This document shows, in pieces, positions 42,027 to 55,100 of a stretch of 64,000 nucleotides of DNA. The notes beneath the pieces are model-generated. The model was not told the origin of the DNA. It worked only from the letters and a program-made list of their open reading frames with translations, and ran no database searches. Source of the DNA: Mya arenaria. Lineage: Eukaryota > Mollusca > Bivalvia > Myida > Myidae. Every line of letters starts with the position of its first letter. Within the stretch, counting starts at the first letter, position 1. The DNA lies in assembly GCF_026914265.1 (NCBI RefSeq), contig NC_069136.1, positions 25,866,701 to 25,930,700 of the forward strand, in the 5' to 3' direction. Both the position numbers and the translations under genes were made by a program.

Positions 42027-44759
42027 CCCCAGGAGTGGATTGATAACGCTGACAAGACAAATTTTATTCATGTCCAGGCTGAGAACACTCAATAGTCCAT
42101 TGAAGGATTTTAAAATATCTTGGAACAAATGATGAGATGGCTTGTCTGTAAGTCAATAGTAAAGGTCAAAAAGATTTACAGACTTTTCCAGTCAACAACT
42201 TGGTCATACACATACTTTTGAATGATTTTTAAAAAACTAGGCACAACTGCTCACAATGACGAGATGGTGTGTCTGATGACCTTAGGTCAAGGTTAAAGGT
42301 GTTGAGGTCACAGGGAACAAAGGTCAAAACTAGACTTATCTGAATCAGATGTGTCACCTGTCGGGAGTGCCCATAATTTTTCTAGTTAAGATGACCTTGA
42401 CCTTTAAACTATTGATCGCAAACAACAGGACTCATTTACTGACCATGACTGATTTAAATACCAAGTTAGAAGACTCGACACCAAGTTGTTTAATTTAAAA
42501 GTTATTTGATCGTAAACCGGACCCTCTGTTTGACAAAGTTTTCTCTGTGTCTGATATGCCATGAAGGCAACACAAGCACTTATAAGGTTAGACTGGCTGG
42601 AATGTAACTTGCTCATACAAGTACCATTAACTTAATTACCGTAAATGTTCATTCTATGTTGACCATGGTGAGACAAATCAATAGGCCATGGTCACATTTA
42701 AGGGAAACAATCAAAATAGCTAAGAATATATGCTACAGTGAAATTGATAAAAAAATCTACATGTAAGCTATTTATAGAGGTAATTTGTTACATAAGTTTT
42801 CATAGACAATACACACAAGGACCATAACTCCGGCTTTAATACTGTTGCCCTATGACCCTTGTTTGACAAAAGTTTGCTTGCACAAATCTGTCATTTAAAG
42901 CTCATTTTTGTTTATCATACAACACAATTTCTCTTCTATAAAAAACTATAAATGTATATGAAATACTGCAATGCCCATAGGTAAAAAGTCATATCATGTA
43001 CTGGTACTATTCCAACTTAATATGAAACTTACAATATATACATGGGGTTATTCTATATAATTCTTATACTAATCCTTATCCTTGCCTCATGGATTCGATT
43101 CAGACCATCAGTCAGTTATTTTTCCAGTCCAATCAAAAACTTGGGATTCCGCACTTGAAATTAAGTTAAATCTAATTGGTTACTGCATACAACTCTAGGT
43201 TAAGATAAACACAACTCAGCTTGAACAAACTTTTATTACAAATCAAGAAATAAATACACGAGACAAAATACTCAGAGAACAACCAGTAGTACTAAGTACA
43301 AAAGACATCAGCAACATTTGGAAGAAGGCCACAGGGTACATTATAAATCATGAAAGCGTAAAAATATCTTGGGAAGGCCACAATTAAATTAATAGTTTGT
43401 TTGGCAGTGCCTTTCCAACATTTCATGGTGTGGGTAGGTAGATTTTGTGTGTGTGTGTGTTTTTTTACTTCCTAATCACATTAGTTCTATAAGGAAAATT
43501 GAAAAATTAAATAACATTCAAGGGCCATAACTCTGGTTTCACCAAGTGCAGCAGAAAATGAAACCTCAGGAGCAAATCTTCATCACCTAAATAACATTCA
43601 ACCAAGGTTTCTTGACTCTATGTGAAATAGATGGAGTTTTGAGTGACACATGTTCCGACCGAATCACACATTGACGGATGCACAAGGATATATCTATCTT
43701 CCCCCCATTTTTCAGGTGGGGGTATTTTTATGGGTGGGATGGATTAACACCAAACAAACTATTTATTAAGTGTGGCCTTAGAGCTCATAGCTGACCAGTT
43801 AGTTGTATTGAAATCTCATTATGAGATACCACACATCCTTTTATTTTAAAGTATTAACTTAATGAATACGTCTTGGTAGGTTCATCTTGTTTCCTGATAC
43901 GTAGTTATCTTGGTTTTGACGATCATTATCAAAAGCAAGCTATGTTAAGAAGTGTTGGAATGATTAACTGATAGGCCATGCCACAATGATTATGCTAAGA
44001 AATGAACCTGCAGATGTATATCCATTTGTTTCCAAAAAAAATAAAATAAATTCTTGGGAAGCAGTCCACTTTTTACATGTGTATATATGTATTGATCTGC
44101 AGATGTATACAATATGTTTTGGGTGGGAATTTGTATATATAATATTGTTTAAAAAAATGAACTGTTTTTACTATGATGCTTTGTTTTGTTTTCTGCCAAG
44201 CAGGAATGGGTTTTAAAATAAGTACTGGATGCTAGACATAAATTTAATTTGAAATGGCCTTAGCAAACAAAGACATACATGTTATTCTAATCCTGTCTCA
44301 TGAAATTTGTTCTAATGCAACATACAATTTTCTCACCACTTTTAAACCAGTTCAACAAATTGAAGCCATGGCCTACTATTTCTTTAATATGAACATGAAA
44401 AAATTGTATTAATATAATACCATCAACTGATTTAAAAACTTAAACACTATCACGGCAAAGCAGTCATCTGATCAACAATTGCACAAAATATCATATGATC
44501 AAGAAATTCAATTGAATATATTAAGCAAGTTTCTCAAAATTTTTACCGGTACTTGCAAAATCAAATACAATTTACCTTAATTATCTACAAAAAGTTGTAA
44601 GTATCGAAATAAATATTATAACTGCTGGTGGTGTGGGATGGCTGTTAAGACATATAATTGACCTCCGTTAAAACAATCTCAGTGGTGGAACTTTGTGTGG
44701 TTTGACTGTTCTCAGAAATATCTTTAAAATAACACGATCATATGGTACTAGGGTTGATA

Positions 44760-44905
44760 AAATGACCGGACTATGCTCCATATGATCAATGACCGATCTA
44801 TACTCCATACGATCAATGGCCCAAGTTTACGGTACTCCATACAATCAATGTCCCAACTATACCCCATACAATCAATGGCCTGACTATACTCCATACGATT
44901 AAATA
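44760..44905. repeat. Tandem repeat of about 30 bp, about 4.5 copies
   Basis: The units read ctccatacgatcaatggccc followed by a variable actata-like spacer. Copies differ by several bases and by small length changes. Confidence 0.88.
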
Positions 44906-45970
44906 AATAAATAAACATTTCATCATGATTTTGAGAGAAGTCAGCATTTTGACAAAGCAAATTGAGTCACTTGTAACATGTTCACAAAAAAGATGTTTTA
45001 TACACATGGTATTAAAATGTAACAGCATAAATAGATATATACCAGTATGTAAATATAATGGAATTCTATAACATATTCACAACAAAAAGCACAACCTTAA
45101 ATACAGCAGTAAAACTCTTGAAATATAATTGGACGGCAAACTAGACATAGGTCAGTATCACATTGAATGTGGAATGTTTGAAAATGTAAATAATACTTTT
45201 AAAAGCAACAAATGCAATTCATGTACAAACAGTTCAATTCATCTCGATTGACATGACTCTGAACAACCATGATATAAATACTCCTAACTGTTAAACCAAT
45301 AGAGTGTTTTACTAGTCATATGATTATCCTGGACGAACACAATAATCACGGGTATTATCGAGGGCGATGGAAATCTGATTTAAGTATGTAATCAATTTGA
45401 TAAAGGCTTCAGAAATGACTTATATGTATAATTGTTTTATTGAAAAAAAAAATATATAACCAAAAAGTAAATTCTAAAATATAATAAGTAATAAATATAA
45501 TAAACTAAATTGATTATAATCCAAATGAATATTCAAATGAATAATCAGAAATATGAAATTAAACAAACATTACATGTATAACACAAAACCTGATCCTTTG
45601 TAAAAGAGTTGTCTTAACAAAATAAGCTGTTTCTATTACAGACAAAATTTAAAGAAATATTGTACAATATTAGGCATAGTCAAATTATTGTTTGTATTTT
45701 GATGGAAACTAAAATACTTGACAAAGCATAGAAAGCCTTCTCCACCAGCACAATGTCAGAAAATGATGAAACATGAAGAAGCAATATGTTTTATACAATG
45801 CCCACTGAACACGTTTTATAACAAATAATTTTTGGTCCAAGGGAAAAAAGTTTAAAATGCAAATTTTTTAAACATTTGTGTTCTGGTAATAACAGAAAAT
45901 GTCATATTTTCATTGTTATTGACAATTCATTATTTTAATATAAACGTTTTGATAAATTATTTAATAGTTG

Positions 45971-45976
45971 TTTATT
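45971..45976 (-). terminator. Candidate DAW1 poly(A) signal
   Basis: AATAAA on the minus strand, about 142 nt past the DAW1 stop codon. Other AT-rich hexamers exist nearby, so its use is a guess from position. Confidence 0.4.
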
Positions 45977-46117
45977 TCATTGCTAATAAATGTCACACAA
46001 GTTCAACACTGGAAACAAAAGATGAATATACACCATCAATCGTCCCTCTCAGATCTCTCGTCGCTGTTCCATTGCAAGTGGAAAATTTAAGACTAAGGGA
46101 GGTAACAATGTTTAACC

Positions 46118-46152
46118 TCATCTCCAGATTCGACAGGTGTTATCTTTACTAC
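46118..46152 (-). CDS. DAW1: DAW1 exon 13, 35-nt final coding exon
   Basis: Acceptor TTGTTTTCAG, then GT completing a Gly codon, [10 protein letters not shown] and TGA. These ten residues complete the last propeller blade, which settles this small exon despite its size. Confidence 0.93.
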
Positions 46153-49100
46153 CTGAAAACAAAGTAATATAGTGTTGACCACGCAATTAACGAAGGTTAA
46201 CATAGTGTTGATTCAAAATTTGCCCAATATTTTCAACAGTCAACGAAAGTAGACTTGCATGAACAAGCTTCAATTCTTTATTTTTGACATAAAACATATA
46301 CATATATATTCTATATGAATCCAAGAATTTGAGCAAGCCCAAAAAGCACTTTACCAGTACACGGCATTCGGGCTGGTGCTCAATTTGACCACTCATGTTT
46401 ATATATCATATATTAATGACTAATTTTCAACAGCCTAATTTTCAGGTATTTTTTCAAAATATGTGCCTATAAATATGAAAGTAGGAAATGGTCTGCGCAT
46501 TGAAATTCCAAAAGGCCTCAAAAGTGAACAAAAAACTGCCAAAAATAAACAAACTTTTCAATAACATGTGTGCTGCACCCAGACATAAAAATCCAACAGA
46601 TGTTTTTCGGTAAAAAAGGGGCATAAAATCATTTAAGCCAGACTGAAGGGTTTTGCTGTAATGGGCCATGGTTAGGTTTTTAATGCTGACAATACCAACT
46701 ACAAAAAAATTATACAATAGCTATACAGTACATCTTTGTATTGTCATATTGAAACTATGTACTAAGTTTCATTTGAATAACCAGCAAGGTTAAAGTTTTG
46801 CATTCGGATGAGGATAACACCAGCAACTCTAAGGATTTAACAATTCTGCTCCATGTTTTCGTGAAAAACTCAAGACGAAAACAACTATACAAGAAATACA
46901 TAGCCCCAGGAAAATAAAATGCCCTCAATAATAATCCTCTACCAGTAATAATGGTGTTCCCCTCATAGTTGAAAGCACAGCTGAATATTTCATCCGTATG
47001 TCCCTCAAGTATCTGTTTGCATTCCCCATTTTCTGGATCCCATAATCGGGCCGTCTTGTCGGAACTCGCTGTCAGTACTGAAGTCCCTTGGGGGTTGAAT
47101 GTTATCTGAAAGGGAAAAAAACAGATACTATGATGCTCAAAAGATATTTGGGAGGATTTGATACATCTTTATTGTTCTATATTCATAAGCTTTATGTATG
47201 AAACTCACTATCAATTTTTATAATTTTGATCTCACCAACAGATGTGTTGGTATTTAAACCTATGGTTGTCCGGTTAGAGCATTTGCTTCTCACAAAGGCG
47301 TTCTAGTCTTTTGATTCTCCGCCTGGGTAGCTTTGAGTTTGGTTGGTAGTCACCAAGCTGAACAAGTGGGTATTCTCCACTTTCAAACACAACACAACAC
47401 CATACTCTTGCAAAACATTGTGCCAACGAAAGTGACTTAGCATAAGTTAATATGACTTTCTTCACAGCCGTGTTGAATAAAAAGGTTTAAACTAAAAGAT
47501 ATTTATAAGGATCTGATACCACTGTCTTGTTGTATATTCATAAGCTACACTATGATTCACTGTGGAGTCTTATGTTGGAATAAAATGAGAACGTGCCTCT
47601 GCTGGGCCTCAAATCCAAAAACTTTCTTCAATACTAAAAACAAATAAGTTACAATCAAAAGCAACCAGCATCCTTTTCAATTAGTTAAAAAAAGTTTTTT
47701 TTCTGGGTTTGTTTTAGTTTTGTCCCTGTAGCCATTAGATACACATAAATCGGCAGACAAAATCACATCCCTGAACTTCAACAACAAATTTCACGGAAAC
47801 ACCAAAAGGTTAAACATAAGTTTATGTACCTCATCATCTTATTTATACCTTTGAAATCTCCCCTTCATGCCCTTCAAACTTGGATATGAGCGTGTGTGTG
47901 GTGGCGTTATAACACCGGGCCGTCCCGTCAGCAGAAGCAGTAAGCAGGTACTGGCCCGTCATGTCAAATGATACGTCCAACACCTCATCTTCATGACCCC
48001 GCAGTGTGCCGATACATGTTCCTGAAACACGGTACTTATTACTGACATAGTTATAGGCAGTGGGCACATGAGTAAAACTCGTTACCAATGTAACAAGAGC
48101 GTCAACGGTCTCAAAACATGCTCATACTAAAATTAGGACACAAAGTTTGGTGATAAGTTGTTATACAGATAGCCAAATTTAGAGAGCCAACACGGTAAAG
48201 ACAGTTCTTACCAGTTCAAATTGCCACATTCTGACCAAATTTGATGATGATTGGAAAAAAGACTTCTTAAGAAATTGATCAGACAAGACAGATTTTAGGA
48301 TTTTATACAATTAAATGAGTCATACGTGACTAACACGAAAACAAACTTCCAAAACATTGAACAGTTGAAGGAATATGTTATTTTATTATGTAAGTATTAT
48401 ATGTTAAGTGTTATTGATAATGCATTTAAAACTGAGAAATTGTATTCATCTCTTGTGGATTTTTCGGGATTTCAATCTGTTCTTCAACTAACTTATCCTG
48501 GTTAAAATGCAGCACTTATAACTCTTATTTGTAATTAATAGTGTAAGCTGCCAATCCCACTTAACCAACCAACATACCGTGGTTGGTTTCCCATATTTTA
48601 CAGGTCTTGTCCATGGAGCCGGTGGCTATAAGTGAACAGTCATAGTTAAACTGGGCACTGCTGATCTCCGCCTTGTGTCCTATCAGTGTGTGGATTCGCC
48701 TGAAAAATAAATATTCTCATTTTGAGGGTGTTGTTTTCCACACTTTTTTAATCTGCTCCATTATATTATTATACTGAGCTTGTACCTTATATGAATTTCA
48801 GTATGTTCTATCTATATTATGGTTTTTGCATGAATGCAGCTTACAAGTGCTATGTATAATTTATTGATGATCCTGTGATGTCAAAAATTACGCCAATCAT
48901 TATAAACTTCATTTTGAACGTTTTGGATCTCGAAGTCATTTCCAGTTGTTTGTAATGCCAGCATGGCCAAACATTGGCAGAATAATAAAGTTTACTTTTT
49001 TCACAGTTTGGACTTCTGCTTTAATCATATTTTAGTTTTTATCACACAGCATCCATAAAGTGTTCAATTTATACGTAGAGTAAAAGGCTAGAAGCAAATG

Positions 49101-52100
49101 CATGAAAGATTTTAGGCAAAACAATAACATTGCTTAAGAACAACAACAACGAAGGAAATTTGTCGAGTTATCCAAAACAATTTTACTGAAAAATTGACTG
49201 TTCACTTACTTTCCACTATTAACGTCCCAAACCATGACTGTGTGATCAAAGGATCCCGTGATTAGCTGGGAGCCGGAGGAATTGAATGACAGTGAGATAA
49301 TCTCTGCACTGTGGCCCTGCAATACATATTGTGTGATATCTAAACACATTCTCAGCATTAGACCCATTTTTAAAATTATGTATGAAGCTATAAATGATTG
49401 TATCAGAGATATGACTTTACCTAGCATGGTACTCATCTATTTATGAATGAGTGTTTAGTGAAAAAAATTAAGGGAAATCATCAAATTTGAGTTGAAAAAT
49501 TAAGTATAAAATTGTGAATTCAAAATCGACGAGTGACTTTACCAGGATTTTCAAGAAATCTATCAGCAGTGACTTGTTCCTAAACAGCCTGACAAGCAAA
49601 AAACCATTGTCAGAAGTCACACAATTATATGACAATTTCTACAAACTCACATTCAATGACGCCACCTCCTGCCCAGTCTGGATGTCCCACAGTTTGGCTG
49701 TCGTGTCCATGCTGCCTGTGGCTATCATTGTGCTTGGTGGGTTGAAACTCAAACAGACCTGGAAATTATGTCAATATGAACAGGTTTTTTAGCCTTTTGA
49801 CTTGGCCATGATATTGTTTCATGTATGTTAAATGTTCAGTGTGTTATTTCAAAAGGGGTGATACAAGAATATATATTTTAAGTTGATTTTCCTGAACTAA
49901 ACACATTGGAAATCAGTTGAGAACACTTCATTTACTCTTTTACTCTTAAAACTCAAGCAAGAACTTCAATAATATTAGAGCTTCATTACAGTTATCTACA
50001 AGTTCTAATAATTATTACAATATTTATACACATGAGACAAACTTAAGGAATGCTAACCCGATAACCGGCTAATTTTTTTATTGAATTTTTTATTGGAAAC
50101 TCACTATTTCAGCAGTGTGTCCCCTAAAAGTGTGGTAACATTTTCCCGACTCAAAACTCCATAGTTTACATGTCTTGTCAAATGAACCAGTGGCAATTTT
50201 ATCTCTGAAATGGAAAACATCACGCTGGTTTTAATCATTAACAGATTTTATAACATATTTATGAATGTTAATCAAGTTCACCTATGCATGATGGTTTTAC
50301 TTATGCTTTCAATTCAAAGTTTGCCTTGAGAATTATCTTGAAGCCTATAGATCCCAAATGACTGAAGAACCATAAAAGATTAATAAGACCAGTACCCTAA
50401 TTTTATGATACTATAAAATGGCATTAGGCTAAAGACATACATGTTATATTTGCTTTGAAAACGAAGACTTTAAAAGTACACAATATCATTTAGAGAGAGC
50501 ATTATTTGGCTTAAATACTAAACTTAGTTAACTTCACAAGTAAGATCTTTTTAATTGCTAGCAATATCATTTTTTTAAATCATAATCAAATATTTATAGC
50601 ACTGGGGCAAACACTTGATTTGACAAAAGTCCTACATACATACTATTCCTGCATGTATCCATATCGGTTTAAGTATAGCATTCACAAAACTCCTATGCCT
50701 TTCTAGGGTGTAAAGTGGTTCTAACCCATTTTCAATACAGTATAAAACCTCCACAAAACACAGGGATGATAACAGGGCCAAGTTGCCAATCCTGAAAATG
50801 TCTGCGTGGGGTTCAGGGGGCCCCTAAAGGCCCCCGATGGGTCCAGGGCAAAGCCCTGGTGGGGGGGACAAGGGGGGCAAAGCCCCCCGAAGCTTTCAGT
50901 ATTTCAGAGTTTCTAATACCCTTTTTTGTCTTAGAATAGTGTTCAAGGAGTTCACCTTTCGGTTTGGTAGATATAATTATGTCCAACAGGAGACTTCCGC
51001 AATCAGAACAATTATCAGGAATCTTAGCAGTGAAGTTAAACACCTTTGTCTTTGAACAAAGTTAAATTTACTTTTTTACCTTAAATCACAGGCATAAGAC
51101 ATGTACCTGACATTTTGGTTCAGTTGTCCACTTCCCATAAAACACAACTGGCTATGATCAAATGCCTGTGTATGAATAGTCTATACTGTGGGATGTTTAA
51201 TAAATAATAATGAATAACATATCAAATATCAAACTTGCAAATGTTTATTGTAAAGTGTTATTTATTCAAATTTTATATATCAGATATAAGAATATTTATT
51301 CCATTATCTGCACATTTGATGAGAATATAATATTATTAATTATTATATATTATACTAATTATTATTCGGAATTCCTAGTAATATCCAAATGGGACTGTAA
51401 ATGCTTTGGCAGGGTAACCGTTGTGGACATGGCGGGCTGTGTCACCATCAATGTCTATGAGGTGAGGGACAAGTTGACGTATTCTGGTCTCCAAGCCGGA
51501 TTTTTTCTCCTCATGATGTTACAGGTGTCCAGTAGCACACACCGAATATCACTTAACTCCTCAACAAGTTCATCATTGAAATGGCTTGCCTCTCCGGAAG
51601 TCATCTTATATGATGCTGTACACCTTTGAAGTTTTAATTCGCTGAGAGCTTTTGTATCTTTGGCAAGTGTCTTAAGTAAGACTCACTACATGTGCTACCA
51701 GGGGTATGGAAGGTCATGTTCAGCCATAAATCCAAGAATCATGGCATCTGAATTGAATTGTCGGTCATTGACAGGAACAACCGGATGCACTGGCTGAGGT
51801 GTCTGTTCATCCCTGACTTTTGGAACCATCAACATACCTGGAAATACAAATTACAACTATAGAAATTAAATCTCACTCAAACTGGGTCCTCAAGAAGATT
51901 TGTTGAACTGTCTCAAATAGAAAATAAACTGATTGCTCTTACTTAATATATATTACTACTACAAAATATTAATTCATTTTTTCTTTAAATTTTAAACAAC
52001 CCAATTTTATCTATCTATCTATCTCAATTTAATGTCAACCCCTCTTCCGAGTGTTACTGACATGAACGGTGTGCACCGGCTTGTTAGTGAAAAAAATAAA

Positions 52101-55100
52101 ACACTGATGAGGCAAATCACATCAGAAAATTGAGAACTAGGGTATAAAAGAGAACACAATTTAAGTATCATGATAAAAAGTGATTGGTGAACTGGTAAAA
52201 GGATAAAAACACTGCTCGCTTATCGAATGCTTAATGGTTGTTACAGCCACCTTGAATGTGTCAGGGGTGGGGATAGTGATTTTTTTTTAACCTTCCATTA
52301 TGGTCAACAGCCACTTCTTATTGAGAACAATGCTTCAAATATAATGAGAACAATAAAGAAACGGTTTACATCGTAAACTTCAATCGGCTAAATAAAAATT
52401 GTAAAATAAAAATCATTTATTATAACAAAATCCGAATCGGGATGTCCGAAATATTGCTACATCAGTACATGCGCAAAAAGCCATTCTCAGTTTTAACACA
52501 TTCTATTAACTTTAAAAGTAACGTTTCGGCAATTTCTCTTAAAACTAAATAGCAAATATACCTTTTAATCGACGAATCGATGTTTTTAGAAGTTGTGGTC
52601 GTGTTTTTCCAATACTCGTTTATTAATCTTCGTCGTCTGTCATATCCGGATACGAACCATCCGGATACTGTTTTCTTGTCCGATCGGTAATTTCCGTAAT
52701 AACCCGACGCTATCTTAACCAATCATATAGCTCGATTGGCAAGACGTGACTATGTTCGTTAATTTCCGGATTTACACTTCCGGAAAACTCACCTTTCGTA
52801 CCCATATTGTTCGAACATAGCTCGAATCGCTCCCTGTACCCCTCCCTCCCTAGAAAAAACTCAACGGATTTACATATATCTCAAAATCGATCCGTGAGGC
52901 CTTAAATCCGGAATTCCGGATTAATCCGGAATTTTATCATCCCTGAAAACATACCCATATGGATTATTGTAGGCGATGGCGTACACAACATTTCTATGGC
53001 CTTCCAAGGTGTGAAGCTCTTCACCAGAAGCCGTGTCCCACACTTTACATGTGCGGTCATAGCTCCCGGTGATAAAACTGAAATGGAAAACATGCCATTA
53101 CACAACTTTTTATATTTTCATTTCATTCTTCTATGATTTTTCTTGGTGCAATTTACTGCCTTTTAAACATGTTTTCTCCTTGCGAAAGTGTTCATTTTTC
53201 CCCAAACATTCCTAATATATACCCAATTTGGTAAACAGTTTCTGTGAATGAAAAATCAAGCATAGTTTGTGTTGAGTTTTTACCAGACAACATCCAATAC
53301 AGCAACAGTCAAGTGCAAGCATAAAAGCTTCTAAACATGTATATTTGCTATAATATAAGCTGTTTTGGCATGACTTGGTTTTTTTCCCCATTGCCAAGGA
53401 TCTTTCCCTTTTTGGAAGGCACAGGCGAGGAAAAAAATTCCAACAATAATCATTGGCCTTTTCTGAAAAATGATGTGATACGCAGTTTTCCTTAGCCTCA
53501 AATCTCTGTCTGTAAATTTTATTCCCAAATGGTATTTTATCACGCTCAAAACGTTTATACCCTAGGTTTGATTTACACATAAATGTAGTTATGTAACACC
53601 TACCTAGAACCAGATTTGTTGAATGCTACGTTTGTTAATGGAAGAATATGAGCTCGTAAGACCTGAAAAGGAAACATGAAGATGTGACACAAGAACTTAG
53701 TTAAAACATTTCATATTTCACATTGATTGTGAAAAAAGTTATAATAATTTATTGTAAGTTACTCTCGTTGGCACAGAGTACTGGAGTACCCGGAAAATAT
53801 TAGAGTGCAGGTAATTGAAAAGATACCACTGTTTTATCGCTTTGAATTGGTAAGTAAGCCAAAATGTTAATCGACTGGTTAATATTTATCCAAAAATACT
53901 TTTTGACCAATCAAATCGCTTGTTTGTGCACATCAGCCAAACGATAAATTTAGGATAACTTAATTAGCTTTATATACAATTGACTACTGTGATCTAATCT
54001 GAATCATCTCAAGTCTGTCCAAAGGTTGAAACCAGTGACTCAATCACATTGCTGTAATCCATAGTAAGAGCCAAAGAGGCCAAAAGAAAGCCCCTTAAAT
54101 AGTGAGGCTTTAAACATATTTCCTCAATGGCAAAATGAAGACCCATACCTTGACCACAAGATCACATCATCCTCTTGATAAATGATATTTTACATTGATA
54201 TCTATTTTTGAGTAATATAAAACCATATCTGTTTATTATAGATCAAATATAATAATATTAGAACAATTTCTCTTGCCTTACAAAACATTACTTCAAAAGA
54301 TTTCAATTTCAACAGAAGATCAAGAAGTATACAACAGTAACACTTAGGTCAGAAATCTACTTACTTTGAACAGGTAAAAATGGTGGTCATCTTTGAGGGC
54401 TAGCTTCTCTTGAAGTCCTGTCATCAAGTTAAGGTCTAACATGATATTCCACAATGGTCAAAACTAGCATAAAAACATGCTCTGGTAAAATGCTTTTAAA
54501 AAAATTAAAAAAATTGGTGTTTCTAAATTTCTGGATTTTATATAGTAAGGCTGGCAGGCACTAGGATTACCAAAATATTTTGGTTGAACTGTCCCAAATA
54601 CATAAGTAGCCGACCAGCTAGAGATTCAAATATGCTTTAAGGAAAAAATATATATTATTTGACAAAAATGAACCAAACTAAAAGGCATTTGAACCATCTG
54701 TTTTGGCTGGCAGTCCATTCCTATTTGGAACCCTGAACTAGTGTGGGAACTCAGGCTTGCTTATCCGAAAGTCTAATTTTAATGTCTGAATCCAGTTTTA
54801 AAATAATTATTACATTCATTTCATTGACTAAAATTAACAAGAGCATTGGCAGAGTGATTGCCAACACTCGCCTGTTGTTGTTGTTTAAAGTTGTAGAAGG
54901 GGCATAAAATGGACAATTATAATAGCCATAGTTATGGGACTTGTTACAAACGTGCTACATATGTGTTGTCCAGATGACAAGATGTGTATTAAGTTTCAGT
55001 TGAATATCTTGAAATTTTCAAAAAACAGATAAGCTAAAAAACAATGCATGTAAACTTTGAAATACTGTTGCTGAAGATCTCAGACGATATTAACAAAGGA

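Larger units (their letters stand above)
36953..46117. other. Interval between the convergent genes CAB39 and DAW1
   Basis: Contains the 3' UTRs of both genes, of unknown length. No further gene was recognised. Apart from the listed repeats it holds degenerate pieces of the bivalve-style families that include ggccataactc (43524) and aaacttggtaaacatgtt (40041), and AT-rich sequence. Confidence 0.6.
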
